Origin: Roseiarcus sp963798015
GTDB lineage: Bacteria > Pseudomonadota > Alphaproteobacteria > Rhizobiales > Beijerinckiaceae
Assembly (NCBI GenBank): GCA_963798015.1
Contig: CAWCSA010000026.1
Coordinates: forward strand, 62,001 to 126,000
DNA length: 64,000 bases
Reading direction: 5' to 3'
The notes below the pieces were generated by a model. The model was not told the DNA's origin, did no database searches, and saw only the letters and a program-made list of their open reading frames with translations. A program made the position numbers and the translations under genes. Shown here one piece after another: positions 42,889 through 51,420 of the stretch (positions within the stretch are counted from its first letter, which is position 1; the number at the start of each line of letters is the position of its first letter).

Positions 42889-43914
42889 ATGGCAAAAAAG
42901 CAAAAGGTGCGCGCGGCCGCGGCGCAAATCGCTCCCGACCTGACGTCCGGCGCGGCGACGCTCGATCGGGTGATCGCGGCGATCGGCGAAGCGGCGGGGA
43001 AGGGCGCGGAGTTCATCGTTTTCCCCGAGACTTTCGTTCCCTGGTACCCTTACTTCTCCTTCGTCACGCCGCCGGTCCAGAGCGGCGCCGAGCATATCCG
43101 TCTCTATGAGCACGCCGTCGCGGCGCCCGGCCCGGAAACGGATCGGGTCGCGGCGGCGGCGCGCAAGCATGGCGTAGTCGTCGTGCTCGGAATCAACGAG
43201 CGTGACCACGGTACGCTTTACAATACCCAACTCGTCTTCGACGCGGACGGCGCACTCAAGTTGAAGCGGCGCAAGATCACGCCGACTTTCCATGAGCGGA
43301 TGATCTGGGGCCAGGGCGACGGCTCAGGTCTCACGGTGGTCGACACTGCGGTTGGCCGCGTGGGCGCGCTTGCCTGCTGGGAGCACTACAACCCGCTCGC
43401 TCGCTATGCGCTTATGGCGCAGCACGAGGAGATCCACGCCGCGCAGTTTCCAGGCTCCCTGGTCGGCCCAATCTTCGCCGAGCAGATCGAAGTGACGATC
43501 CGCCATCACGCGCTAGAGAGCGGCTGCTTCGTCGTCAATTCCACAGGCTGGCTGACTGGAGCGCAGATCGCTTCGATCACCCCGAACGAAGCCCTACAGA
43601 AGGGTTTGCGCGGGGGATGCATGACCGCGATCATCTCGCCCGAAGGTCGCCACCTCGTCCCGCCATTAACTGAAGGCGAGGGCATTCTCGTCGCCGACCT
43701 CGATTTGTCCCTGATCGTCAAGCGCAAGCGGATGATGGATTCCGTTGGCCATTACGCGCGTCCAGAACTCATCAGCGTCCAGCTCGATCAGCGTCCGGCC
43801 CGTCCTTTGCATCTCACGCCCGAGCCTGCGCTTTCCGCCGAAGGAGACGGCCATGAGCCTTCCGACCGAACAACTGATCAACGAGTTGCAGAGCTATGGC
43901 GTTCGGCTGGCTGA
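42889..43914 (+). CDS. Nit1 subfamily nitrilase (Nit6803 type)
   Basis: 341 residues. The carbon-nitrogen hydrolase triad is complete: Glu in IVFPETFVPWYPYFSF, Lys in KLKRRKITPTFHER, Cys in GALACWEHYNPLARY. It hydrolyses a nitrile to a carboxylic acid and ammonia. Nit1C clusters have been linked to growth on cyanide as nitrogen source in some bacteria. Its last 62 bp overlap the next gene in another frame, giving a tail of about 20 residues (SAEGDGHEPSDR...) that is not typical of nitrilases and may come from a small 3' frameshift. Confidence 0.93.
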   Translation: MAKKQKVRAAAAQIAPDLTSGAATLDRVIAAIGEAAGKGAEFIVFPETFVPWYPYFSFVTPPVQSGAEHIRLYEHAVAAPGPETDRVAAAARKHGVVVVLGINERDHGTLYNTQLVFDADGALKLKRRKITPTFHERMIWGQGDGSGLTVVDTAVGRVGALACWEHYNPLARYALMAQHEEIHAAQFPGSLVGPIFAEQIEVTIRHHALESGCFVVNSTGWLTGAQIASITPNEALQKGLRGGCMTAIISPEGRHLVPPLTEGEGILVADLDLSLIVKRKRMMDSVGHYARPELISVQLDQRPARPLHLTPEPALSAEGDGHEPSDRTTDQRVAELWRSAG

Positions 43915-44959
43915 CCCGAAAGCTGGCGTCGAAAGTCGCCGCGGCGGCGCGGGTCCATCTGATCATAAAGCGCTGACGATCGACGGCGTGACAATCATGG
44001 CGCCGGTGCACACTGCGCCGGCCTTCGAGAGCCCCTACGTCATCGAGAAACCCAATGGCTCGGGCGCGAGCCGCATCCTGCGCGACGGCGAGGCGGTTGC
44101 CGAAGTCCGCTTCCCGCAGCGGCCGCGATTCTACGATCTGAAGACTGAAGACGGCGTGCCGTATTCTCACATTGCGACGCTGCACGGACGCGACGTCCTC
44201 GCGACCACGGTCCTGCAGACCTGCATTCGCTACCAGAGCCGCACGAAGACCTGCCAATTCTGCGCGATCGGCCAGTCACTCGCAGCGGGCAGGACAGTCG
44301 AGCGCAAGACGCCCGCTCAACTTGCCGAAGTCGCCAGCGCGGCGGTCGAACTGGACGGCGTGAAGCACATGGTGATGACCACTGGCACACCGCCGGGCAG
44401 GGATCGGGGCGCCGCTATCCTGTGCGAGAGCGCCGCTGCCGTGAAGGGCGCCGTCGATCTCCCGATCCAGGCGCAATGCGAGCCGCCCCACGACGATGCC
44501 TGGTTCGAATGCCTCGTCCGCGCCGGCGTCGACAGCCTCGGCATGCATCTCGAGGTCGTGACGCCCGAGCTCCGGCGCAAGCTCATGCCGGGCAAGTCCG
44601 AGGTTTCGGTCGAGCGTTACTTCAAGGCCTTTGCCGCGGCGGTCCCCATCTTCGGCCGGGGCCAGGTCTCGACCTACATCCTCGCGGGCCTCGGCGACAC
44701 GACGGAATCGATCATCGAGATCTGCGAGCGGCTCGTGGCGCTGGGCGTCTATCCGTTCGTCGTTCCCTTCGTGCCGATCTCGGGCACGCCGCTCGAGAGC
44801 CATGCCGGACCCACGCCCGAATTCATGCACGCGATCCTGAACCCGCTCGCCACAATGCTCGCGGCAAGCGGACTCAAGGCGACTGACATCAAGGCGGGAT
44901 GCGGCAAGTGCGGCGCCTGCTCGGCGCTCTCGACCTACGAGCGGAGGCTCGCTTCATGA
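43853..44959 (+). CDS. MSMEG_0568 family radical SAM protein
   Basis: 368 residues from the ATG at 43853, supported by AAGGAGA; an upstream in-frame reading lies in the nitrilase gene. The likely cluster motif is C-IRYQSRTKT-C-QF-C (C-x9-C-x2-C), not the usual C-x3-C-x2-C, and the C-terminus has CGKCGAC, which could bind a second cluster. A TIM-barrel pattern follows (VKHMVMTTGTPPGRDRG, LGMHLEVVTPELRRKLMPGK, STYILAGLGDTTESIIE), resembling BioB-type enzymes. It is a conserved member of Nit1C with an unknown reaction. It overlaps the next gene as ATGA. Confidence 0.92.
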   Translation: MSLPTEQLINELQSYGVRLADPKAGVESRRGGAGPSDHKALTIDGVTIMAPVHTAPAFESPYVIEKPNGSGASRILRDGEAVAEVRFPQRPRFYDLKTEDGVPYSHIATLHGRDVLATTVLQTCIRYQSRTKTCQFCAIGQSLAAGRTVERKTPAQLAEVASAAVELDGVKHMVMTTGTPPGRDRGAAILCESAAAVKGAVDLPIQAQCEPPHDDAWFECLVRAGVDSLGMHLEVVTPELRRKLMPGKSEVSVERYFKAFAAAVPIFGRGQVSTYILAGLGDTTESIIEICERLVALGVYPFVVPFVPISGTPLESHAGPTPEFMHAILNPLATMLAASGLKATDIKAGCGKCGACSALSTYERRLAS

Positions 44960-45495
44960 TCTTCGAGCCGTTCGAGCGTTTCAGCGCAAGCGAGTTCCGC
45001 GTCAAATTCGCCGCCTCGCGCTGGGAGCGGGAAGGCGCCTACGCGCTCAGGCGCCAGATCTTCTGTGGCGAACAGGGATTGTTCGAGCAGGACGATCGCG
45101 ACGCCGTCGATGATTATGCGATCACGCTCGTTGCGTTGTCCATGCTCGGCGTCGCGGCCGATCAGGTTGTCGGCACGGTTCGCATTCACGAGGACGAGCC
45201 GGGCCTATGGCGCGGCTCGCGTCTCGCAGTGGCGCGCGAGTACAGGCGCATCGGGGCGATCGGCGCGACCCTGATCAGGCTCGCTGTCTCGTCAGCGCAT
45301 GCAATGGGCTGCCAAACGTTCCTTGCGCATGTTCAGGCGCAGAACGCTGCTCTCTTCCAGCAAATGAACTGGGAGACGGTGGCAGAGGTCGAGCTGCACG
45401 GTCGGCCGCACGTGAAGATGCGCGCCGACCTCGATTTCTACCCGCCCTGCCACACGCCGGAGATTGGCTACGTTGCGCTGAGGAAGGCCGCCTGA
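44956..45495 (+). CDS. MSMEG_0567/Sll0786 family GNAT N-acetyltransferase
   Basis: 179 residues from the ATG at 44956, overlapping the radical SAM stop as ATGA. The GNAT fold is visible: YALRRQIFCGEQGLF, VVGTVRIHEDEPGLWRGSRLAV (beta4) and the acetyl-CoA loop YRRIGAIGATLIRLAVSSA. A PPCHTP motif near the end is typical of this subfamily. The acceptor is unknown; in Nit1C it presumably acylates an intermediate of the pathway. It is two bases before the next gene. Confidence 0.9.
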   Translation: MIFEPFERFSASEFRVKFAASRWEREGAYALRRQIFCGEQGLFEQDDRDAVDDYAITLVALSMLGVAADQVVGTVRIHEDEPGLWRGSRLAVAREYRRIGAIGATLIRLAVSSAHAMGCQTFLAHVQAQNAALFQQMNWETVAEVELHGRPHVKMRADLDFYPPCHTPEIGYVALRKAA

Positions 45496-45496
45496 C

Positions 45497-46474
45497 ATGG
45501 ACGTGGCGGCTCTCAAGGCGCTTACCGAGCGGTTGAAGGCCAGTCCGGCTCTGGCCGCGAAGGCCGACATCGGAATCGTCTCGGCGCGCCTCGGGCTCGC
45601 ACAAGGAGCGATCCCGGTCGGCGACGATTGCGCGGCGATCCCGGATGGCGATGGGCATCTTCTTTTCGCCGCCGAGGGCTTCATCAGCGCCTTCGTCGAC
45701 GCCGATCCCTGGTTTGCCGGATGGTGCGGCGTGATGGTCAACCTGAGCGACGTCGCGGCAATGGGCGGCCGCCCCGTCGCTGTCGTCGACGTCGTCTGGG
45801 CCGAGGGCGAGGACGGGGCAAACGCCATTCTCGACGGCTTGCGCGCGGCAGCCGACGTCTATGGCGTTCCGATCGTCGGCGGCCATACCAACCTGCGCAA
45901 TCGCGAGACACATCTGGCGGTCGCCGTCCTGGGGCGGGCGGGCGCGCGGCTTCTGACCAGCTTCGACGCCAAGCCGGGCGACGCGCTAATCATGGTCGTC
46001 GACAGGCGCGGGGCCTATCGCGAGCCCTTCGACAACTTTCAGGCGGCGCTGGAGGCGCCTCCCGAGCGCCTGCGCGCCGATTTCGCCCTGCTCCCGGAGC
46101 TCGCCGAAAAAGGGCTCGCGCGCGCCGCCAAGGACATCAGCCAGGGCGGCGTTCCCGGCACGGCGGTCATGCTGGCCGAAAGCTCCGGCGTGTCGATCGC
46201 GCTCGATCTCGACGCCATCGAGCCGCCGCCGGGCGTGGCGCTCGAACGGTGGCTCAAGTCCTTTCCGAGTTTCGGCTTTCTTCTGTCCGTCGCGCCCCGC
46301 CACGTCGAGCCCGTGCTTTCGATGTTTCGCGCGCGTGATCTGCATGCTGCTGCGATCGGCGACGTCAAACCGGGAAGCCGGGTCACGCTGCATTCCGATG
46401 GCCGGAGCGTCCTTCTTCGCGACTTTGGCGCCGAACGGCTGATGGGGTTCGGCGCAGGAACGCAAGCCGCATGA
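45497..46474 (+). CDS. Sll0787 family AIR synthase-like protein
   Basis: 325 residues. PurM/ThiL-like ATP-binding fold: VGDDCAAIPDGDGHLLFAAEGF, VNLSDVAAMGGRPVAVVDVVW, GVPIVGGHTNLRN and AAKDISQGGVPGTA. Enzymes of this fold phosphorylate or activate a carboxylate or amide with ATP. In Nit1C it may activate an intermediate produced after the nitrilase step, but this is inference. It overlaps the glycosyltransferase start by 4 bp. Confidence 0.9.
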   Translation: MDVAALKALTERLKASPALAAKADIGIVSARLGLAQGAIPVGDDCAAIPDGDGHLLFAAEGFISAFVDADPWFAGWCGVMVNLSDVAAMGGRPVAVVDVVWAEGEDGANAILDGLRAAADVYGVPIVGGHTNLRNRETHLAVAVLGRAGARLLTSFDAKPGDALIMVVDRRGAYREPFDNFQAALEAPPERLRADFALLPELAEKGLARAAKDISQGGVPGTAVMLAESSGVSIALDLDAIEPPPGVALERWLKSFPSFGFLLSVAPRHVEPVLSMFRARDLHAAAIGDVKPGSRVTLHSDGRSVLLRDFGAERLMGFGAGTQAA

Positions 46475-47628
46475 GCCGCCCGCTTCGCATCGCCATGCTG
46501 ACGCATTCCACTCTTCCCCGCGGCGGCGTTGTGCATGCGATGAGCCTAAGCGAGGCGCTCGACGCGCTCGGCGTGGAGACCGTGTTGCACGCGCCCGATG
46601 CCTCCGGCTGCGGCTTCTTCCGCAATCCCCGTTGCGCCGCCATTGCGTTCCCAGTCGATCCCCCGCCGCCCCAGACCGCCGACATGGTCGAACAGCGCAT
46701 CGACGACTACGTCCGCTGGTTTCGGCGGCCGGAGAACCGCGGCTTCGATCTCTACCACGCCCATGATGGGATCGGCGCCAACGCGCTTGCGACGCTGAAG
46801 GAGGAGGGCTTGATCCCTGCCTTCGTTCGCACGGTGCATCACATCGACGATTTCGCCGACCCACGTCTCGTCGCGCGGCAAACGCGATCAATCCTCGCAG
46901 CGGACGCCTTGATGGTTGTCAGCGCGCTCTGGCGTGAGAACCTTATAAAGCGCTTCGGCCGTGAAGCCGACGTCGGCGGCAACGGCGTGGACAGGCGCCG
47001 ATATTCCCCACACGCCGACGGATCCGAGGCGGAGCTCAGGGAACGTCTGGGCCTTGGGTCAGGCCCCGCATTTCTGTCTATGGGCGGCATCGAGGCGCGC
47101 AAGAACACGACCCGCATTCTTCAGGCCTTTGCCGAAATTCATCGCGCCCGTCCCGACGCGCGCCTCGTTATTGCGGGGGGCGCAAGCCTGCTCGATCATC
47201 ATTCCTATCAAGCCGCTTTCGGCCGGGAGCTGACGGCGCTGCGGGAAGGGGCCTCTGCGGTTTCGCTACTCGGCCCCGTCGCCGATCCCGATATGCCGGC
47301 ACTCTATCGGCTGGCCCACGCACTCGTTTTTGTTTCGCTCAAGGAAGGCTTTGGCCTCTGCGTGCTCGAGGCGATGGCTAGCGGAACGCCGGTTGTCGTT
47401 TCGCGCATCGCCCCTTTTGTCGATTATCTCGATCCCTCCGACGCGCTGTGGTGCGATCCGGCCAATTCGTCATCGATCGCGACAGCGATGCGCCAATCGC
47501 TGCGGCCGGACGTTGCAAGCTCACTTCGCGCGCGGGGTCCGGTCGTGGCCGCGCGTTTCGACTGGCGAGGGGTGGCGGAGCGTCATCTGCCGGTCTATCG
47601 CCGCTTGCGGGAGCCCGTTCATGCCTGA
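46471..47628 (+). CDS. MSMEG_0565 family glycosyltransferase (GT4)
   Basis: 385 residues with an N-terminal GT-B domain (IAMLTHSTLPRGGVVHAMSLSEAL, FDLYHAHDGIGANAL) and the C-terminal nucleotide-sugar domain (LGLGSGPAFLSMGGIEARKNTTRILQAF, LVFVSLKEGFGLCVLEAMASGTPVV with the E-x7-E motif). It transfers a sugar to an unknown acceptor. Its presence suggests that the Nit1C product is glycosylated or sugar-linked. It overlaps its neighbours on both sides, so it belongs to one transcript. Confidence 0.92.
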   Translation: MSRPLRIAMLTHSTLPRGGVVHAMSLSEALDALGVETVLHAPDASGCGFFRNPRCAAIAFPVDPPPPQTADMVEQRIDDYVRWFRRPENRGFDLYHAHDGIGANALATLKEEGLIPAFVRTVHHIDDFADPRLVARQTRSILAADALMVVSALWRENLIKRFGREADVGGNGVDRRRYSPHADGSEAELRERLGLGSGPAFLSMGGIEARKNTTRILQAFAEIHRARPDARLVIAGGASLLDHHSYQAAFGRELTALREGASAVSLLGPVADPDMPALYRLAHALVFVSLKEGFGLCVLEAMASGTPVVVSRIAPFVDYLDPSDALWCDPANSSSIATAMRQSLRPDVASSLRARGPVVAARFDWRGVAERHLPVYRRLREPVHA

Positions 47629-47920
47629 GATGCGCTTCGTCGTCCGCTGGCCCGATGGCGGCCGCGAGAGCTGCTACTCGCCGTCCCTCGTCGTCAGGGA
47701 CTTTCTTCGCGAGGGCGAGAGCTATCCTGTCCCGGACTTTCTGCAGCGCAGCCGTCAGGCGCTGCAAATCGCCTCGGAGCGAGTCGAGGCGAAGTACGGC
47801 TTTCCGTGTTCGCTGGCGCTCGGCCAGCTCGCGCGCATCGAAGCGAAGGCTGCGGAATTCGACGGGCAGGGAGACGCGCGCGTGGCGTGCGAAACATTTC
47901 TCGATGGAGATGCGAGATGA
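47621..47920 (+). CDS. MSMEG_0570 family nitrogen starvation response protein
   Basis: 99 residues from the ATG at 47621, overlapping the glycosyltransferase end by 8 bp. The start MPEMRFVVRWPDGGRESCYSPSLVV and the segment YPVPDFLQRSRQALQIASERV match the short Nit1C protein of unknown function. The single Cys in RESCYSPS is conserved in what I recall of the family. It overlaps the flavoprotein start by 4 bp (ATGA). Confidence 0.9.
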   Translation: MPEMRFVVRWPDGGRESCYSPSLVVRDFLREGESYPVPDFLQRSRQALQIASERVEAKYGFPCSLALGQLARIEAKAAEFDGQGDARVACETFLDGDAR

Positions 47921-49173
47921 GCACGGAGCAAAAAGCCGAGCGCCGTTATGGCGCCGTCGTCGTCGGCGGCGGGCAGGCCGGACTGTCGGCGAGCTATTGG
48001 CTTTCGCGCGCCGGGGTTGATCACGTCGTGTTCGAAAAGAAGTCCGTCATGCACAAATGGCGTGAGCAACGGTGGGAGAATTTCTGCCTCGTGACCCCGA
48101 ACTGGCAATGCCAGTTGCCCGGGCATTCCTATGAGGGGCCCGATCCGCACGGCTTCATGGTGAAGCATGAGATCCTCTCTTATCTCGACGGGTTCGCGCG
48201 CAAAACGAACGGGTCAGTCAGGGAAGGCGTCGAGGTGCTGGCGGTGGAGAGGGAGAAAGACCTCTTCCACGTGACGACCAGCGCCGGAGGCTTTCTGGCC
48301 GATGCGGTGTTTCTGGCGACGAGCCTTTATGGCGACCCCTATATGCCGCGTTGCGCCGAGCGGGTCCCAAATTCTGTCGCCCAGCTTCACTCGACCGAAT
48401 ATCGCAACGCCGCCGCGTTGCCGCCGGGCGCCATTATCGTTGTCGGGGCGGGCCAGTCCGGGGCGCAGATCGCCGAGGATCTGCATCTCGACGGCCGGAA
48501 GGTGCACCTCGTCACCGGCAATGCGCCAAGATGCGCGCGCTTCTATCGAGGGCGCGACGTCGTCGACTGGCTAACCGACATCGGTCAGTACGAGATCACG
48601 GTCGCTGACGAGGGGATGGGCCGCAAGCGACAGGACACCAACCACTATCTGACCGGACGCGATGGCGGACGCGACATCGATCTCAGGGCGTTTGCGCGAG
48701 ATGGCATGTCGCTCTATGGGCGCCTGAAGGACGTGCGCGACGGTCGGATGGTTTTCGCGCCAAATCTCAAAGCCAATCTTGCCGAGGCGGATCGCGTCTA
48801 CAACGGCATCAATGCGCTGATCGATCGGCACATCGCCGCCAAGGGAATCGATGCGCCTCCTGCTTCCGTCTACGAGCCGGTCTGGACGCCCGACGAGGAG
48901 TCCGAGGCTCTCGACCTCACCGCGAGCGGCGTGGGCGCAATCGTTTGGGCGACCGGCTTCACGCCCGATTGGTCTTATGTCCAGCTGCCGATCTTCGACG
49001 GCTCCGGCTACCCCGTCAATCGGCGCGGGGTCACGAGCGTGCCGGGCGTGTTCGTGCTTGGTCTTCCGTGGCTCTGGACCTGGGGTTCCGGACGTTTCCT
49101 CAGCGTAGGCCGGGACGCCGAGTCCGCTGTCGGCCATTGGGTTCAGGCGGCGAGCATGGTCTCAGCGGCTTAG
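47917..49173 (+). CDS. MSMEG_0569 family flavin-dependent oxidoreductase
   Basis: 418 residues from the ATG at 47917. It has the two Rossmann motifs of flavin-containing monooxygenases, VVVGGGQAGLSASYW (FAD) and IIVVGAGQSGAQIAE (NADPH), with the WENFCLVTPNWQCQLPG segment specific to this family. It is the last gene of Nit1C. Reaction unknown; N-oxygenation or C-oxygenation of the nitrile-derived compound is plausible. The stop at 49171-49173 overlaps the remnant of hmuV on the opposite strand by 4 bp, which shows how close the decayed heme locus is. Confidence 0.92.
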   Translation: MSTEQKAERRYGAVVVGGGQAGLSASYWLSRAGVDHVVFEKKSVMHKWREQRWENFCLVTPNWQCQLPGHSYEGPDPHGFMVKHEILSYLDGFARKTNGSVREGVEVLAVEREKDLFHVTTSAGGFLADAVFLATSLYGDPYMPRCAERVPNSVAQLHSTEYRNAAALPPGAIIVVGAGQSGAQIAEDLHLDGRKVHLVTGNAPRCARFYRGRDVVDWLTDIGQYEITVADEGMGRKRQDTNHYLTGRDGGRDIDLRAFARDGMSLYGRLKDVRDGRMVFAPNLKANLAEADRVYNGINALIDRHIAAKGIDAPPASVYEPVWTPDEESEALDLTASGVGAIVWATGFTPDWSYVQLPIFDGSGYPVNRRGVTSVPGVFVLGLPWLWTWGSGRFLSVGRDAESAVGHWVQAASMVSAA

Positions 49174-49689
49174 CGCTCGGCGTCAGCCCTCGAGAGCCAT
49201 CGTGAAGGCATGACGAGCGGCCTTTCGGAGGTAAGCGCGGTTCCGACCGTGAGATCGATAGCGAACACCTCCGACGGAAGATCGCCTCTCTGAACGCTGG
49301 CGGGCCCGCCGCAGGCGACGATCGCGCCTTTGTCCATGAGCGCCAGCACGTCCGCACAGCGGGAAGCGAGGTTGAAGTCGTGCAGGACCGCGAGCACAGC
49401 GAAGACTCGGCACGCGACCGCTCGCGGCGTCGAGCAGAGCAAGCTGATGGGGCAAGTCAAGATTGGCGACCGGTTCGCCAAGCAGCAGAGCCTGGCGGTC
49501 ATGAACCGTCGGGGCGGCCTCGATCTGCTCCAGGGGCCGTGCGAATTGGAGCCGACGCTGCTCCCCTCCGGAGAGAGTCGCGTAGGACTGGGAAGCGCAT
49601 CCGCTGCCGCGAGAGATCGCTCGACGATCCGGGCGCGCTCTCGCGCGGAGACGCGGCCGATCCCGTCGACCCGAGGCGCACGATCTCAT
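49170..49689 (-). pseudogene. hmuV: Remnant of heme ABC transporter ATPase HmuV
   Basis: Only the second half of the ATPase can be traced, in two frames. SYATLSGGEQRRLQFARPLEQ and LLLGEPVANLDLPHQLALLD lie in one frame; VLAVLHDFNLASRCADVLALMDKGAIVACG and the tail VFAIDLTVGTALTSERPLVMP lie in another, after a frameshift near 49430. Walker A and the first about 100 residues are missing, and the Walker B Asp has become Gly (LLLGEP for LLLDEP). The gene cannot be functional. No hmuT or hmuU lies nearby. Confidence 0.85.
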
Positions 49690-49709
49690 GAGTCAGGAAG
49701 TATGCTTGA

Positions 49710-49876
49710 ATGATGAACGATCATCCCGCGAAATCGCCTCCCGCCTCCACTGACGCGGGCCAAACCCCGGTCTTTGATGTACGTCAACTCGCGGCAGGGA
49801 GGTCATTATCCTCCACGCGGGCGACCGCTATCGGCTGCGCGCCACCGCGAACGACAAACTCATCTTCACCAAGTGA
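49710..49876 (+). pseudogene. hmuP: Frameshifted hemin uptake protein HmuP
   Basis: The start MMNDHPAKSPPASTDAG...VFDVRQLAAGR is in frame from 49710. The natural continuation, EVIILHAGDRYRLRATANDK-LIFTK to the TGA at 49874-49876, is in another frame, so one shift lies near 49797-49803. Combined, the two frames give a normal HmuP of about 55 residues. HmuP normally activates the heme receptor gene that follows. Broken like its neighbours. Confidence 0.8.
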
Positions 49877-49890
49877 AGGTGCTCCCCTTG

Positions 49891-50805
49891 ATGGCGCTCA
49901 CGCGACACGCCTTGCGTCTTTCATGCATTGGCCACGGGGCGCTGCGCGGTAAGCTGACAGCGAGCAGGGCGCCAAACATGACGATCGGCATAACGCCGAT
50001 CCGCGGTATCGAATTCTACGGCACTTATGCTCAAGGCTATCGCGCGCCATCGGTCACCGAGACGCTCATCCAAGGCATGCATCCGTTTCCGTCGTTCACA
50101 TTCCTGCCCAACCCGAACCTTGTCGGGGAGATCGCTCACGACTGGGAGGCGGGCGTCAACGTGAAGTACGACAATGTGTTTCGTGCCAGCGACAGCATGC
50201 GCGGGAAGGCCACGGTTTTCACCAATCTGGTCGACAACCTATCGATCTTGAGCGGGTCGGAGAACCCATTCTGACCTCGTTCGTTCCGGGTTCCAAACTC
50301 GGCCTGCCCGAGTTCGCCGTCTGGGCTCTGCATGCCGTTTCAGCCGTTTCAATACACCAACGTCGCCCAGGCGCGGCTGCCGGGCGTCGAGCTGGAAACC
50401 GGCTATGATTGGGGAGCAGGCTTCGCGACGTTCGAAGGATCGGCGATCAACGGCAAAAATCTAGACACCGGCATGTCGCTGACGACGGTTCCGCCGTATC
50501 GGGCGAGCGCCACTCTCGGCTTTCGCTTCCTTGACGATCACTCGCTGGTCGTCGGCGCGCGCTTCACCGCAGTCGGCGCAAGCGCGAAGAATGTGCCGAT
50601 TGCGACGGACGGAGGCGGCCCGCTCCCCTCAGCGGGTTACGGACCCGTCGATCTTTTCGCCTCCTCCGCCTACAATGATCGGGTGAGCGCAAACTTCAGC
50701 GTGAACAATTTGCTCAACGGGGAATACACCCAGTTCCTCAATGTCGAGCCAAATCCGGGCATGACCGTCAAAGGCGGAATCACGATCAAGTTCGCGGAAC
50801 GGTGA
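49891..50805 (+). pseudogene. Deleted and frameshifted TonB-dependent heme receptor
   Basis: A start and hydrophobic leader (MALTRHALRLSC) are joined directly to a middle piece (MTIGITPIRGIEFYGTYAQGYRAPSVTETLIQG), so several hundred codons of plug and barrel are deleted. A frame break lies near 50270. From 50332 the C-terminal barrel strands continue (YTNVAQARLPGVELETGYDW, FSVNNLLNGEYTQFLN) to a normal terminal aromatic-rich end at 50805. The preserved parts match HmuR/HutR-type hemoglobin and heme receptors (FxAPS and NLxNxxY signatures). It cannot make a working receptor. Confidence 0.85.
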
Positions 50806-50841
50806 GACCATCGTTCACGAACGCGGCAAAGGAGAACGCGA

Positions 50842-51180
50842 ATGTACATCGCAATAAATCGGTTCAAAGTCATCAAAGGCCACGAGGAGGAGTTCGAGCG
50901 CCGTTGGCTTGGGCGGGACACCTACCTCGATCAATTGCCGGGCTTCGTCGAGTTCAACTTGTTGCGCGGGCCCGACCGCGAAGATCACACACTCTACTCA
51001 TCCCATACGGTGTGGACGAACAAGGGCGCTTTCGAGAACTGGACGCGGTCGGAGCAGTTCCGCGCCTCGCACCGCAACGCCGGCGACAACAAGCCGCTGC
51101 ACCTTGGCCATCCGGAATTCGAGGGCTTCGAGACGATCCAGACGCTGAAGAACAAGCATGCGCAGGGCGCTGCGGCTTGA
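50842..51180 (+). CDS. Heme-degrading monooxygenase, IsdG/HmuQ-like (ABM domain)
   Basis: 112 residues with a good ribosome site (AAAGGAG). Antibiotic-biosynthesis-monooxygenase fold: MYIAINRFKVIKGHEEEFE, LPGFVEFNLLRGP, ENWTRSEQFRASHRNAG. The Asn near residue 6, Trp in ENWTRS and His in ASHRNAG correspond to the Asn/Trp/His triad of IsdG-type heme oxygenases. It would open heme to release iron. It is the only intact gene of the locus, while uptake genes on both sides are broken, so it may now serve internal heme turnover. Confidence 0.85.
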   Translation: MYIAINRFKVIKGHEEEFERRWLGRDTYLDQLPGFVEFNLLRGPDREDHTLYSSHTVWTNKGAFENWTRSEQFRASHRNAGDNKPLHLGHPEFEGFETIQTLKNKHAQGAAA

Positions 51181-51314
51181 GCCTCGCAACGGCGTCTCCG
51201 ACCAACGACCTCGAGGCGATCCGGGCGTTGCTTAAGCAACAGCCGGACGGCGTGCTCGACGACGTCGCGCGCCGTCATCTGCCGTCAACGTCGATTGTTG
51301 TGCCGGTGATTTAG
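51177..51314 (+). pseudogene. Short remnant, possibly of a HutX/ChuX heme carrier gene
   Basis: A TTG start at 51177 overlapping the monooxygenase stop gives 45 residues (DLEAIRALLKQQPDGVLDDVARRHLP...). The first part resembles the N-terminus of HutX/ChuX heme-utilisation proteins (R-x-L-L-x-x-x-P-D-G-V-L). It stops after about a quarter of the expected length. Taken as a truncated gene of the decayed heme locus; the family assignment is tentative. Confidence 0.45.
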
Positions 51315-51420
51315 GCGGACGCAAGCCCGTCGCCGATGCCGCGCGCAGCGCCAATGATCGGCGCGACCTCGCCGGTGAGACATCCGCTGATGTTTGTCTC
51401 CCGAGAGAGGCCTGCCCGCC

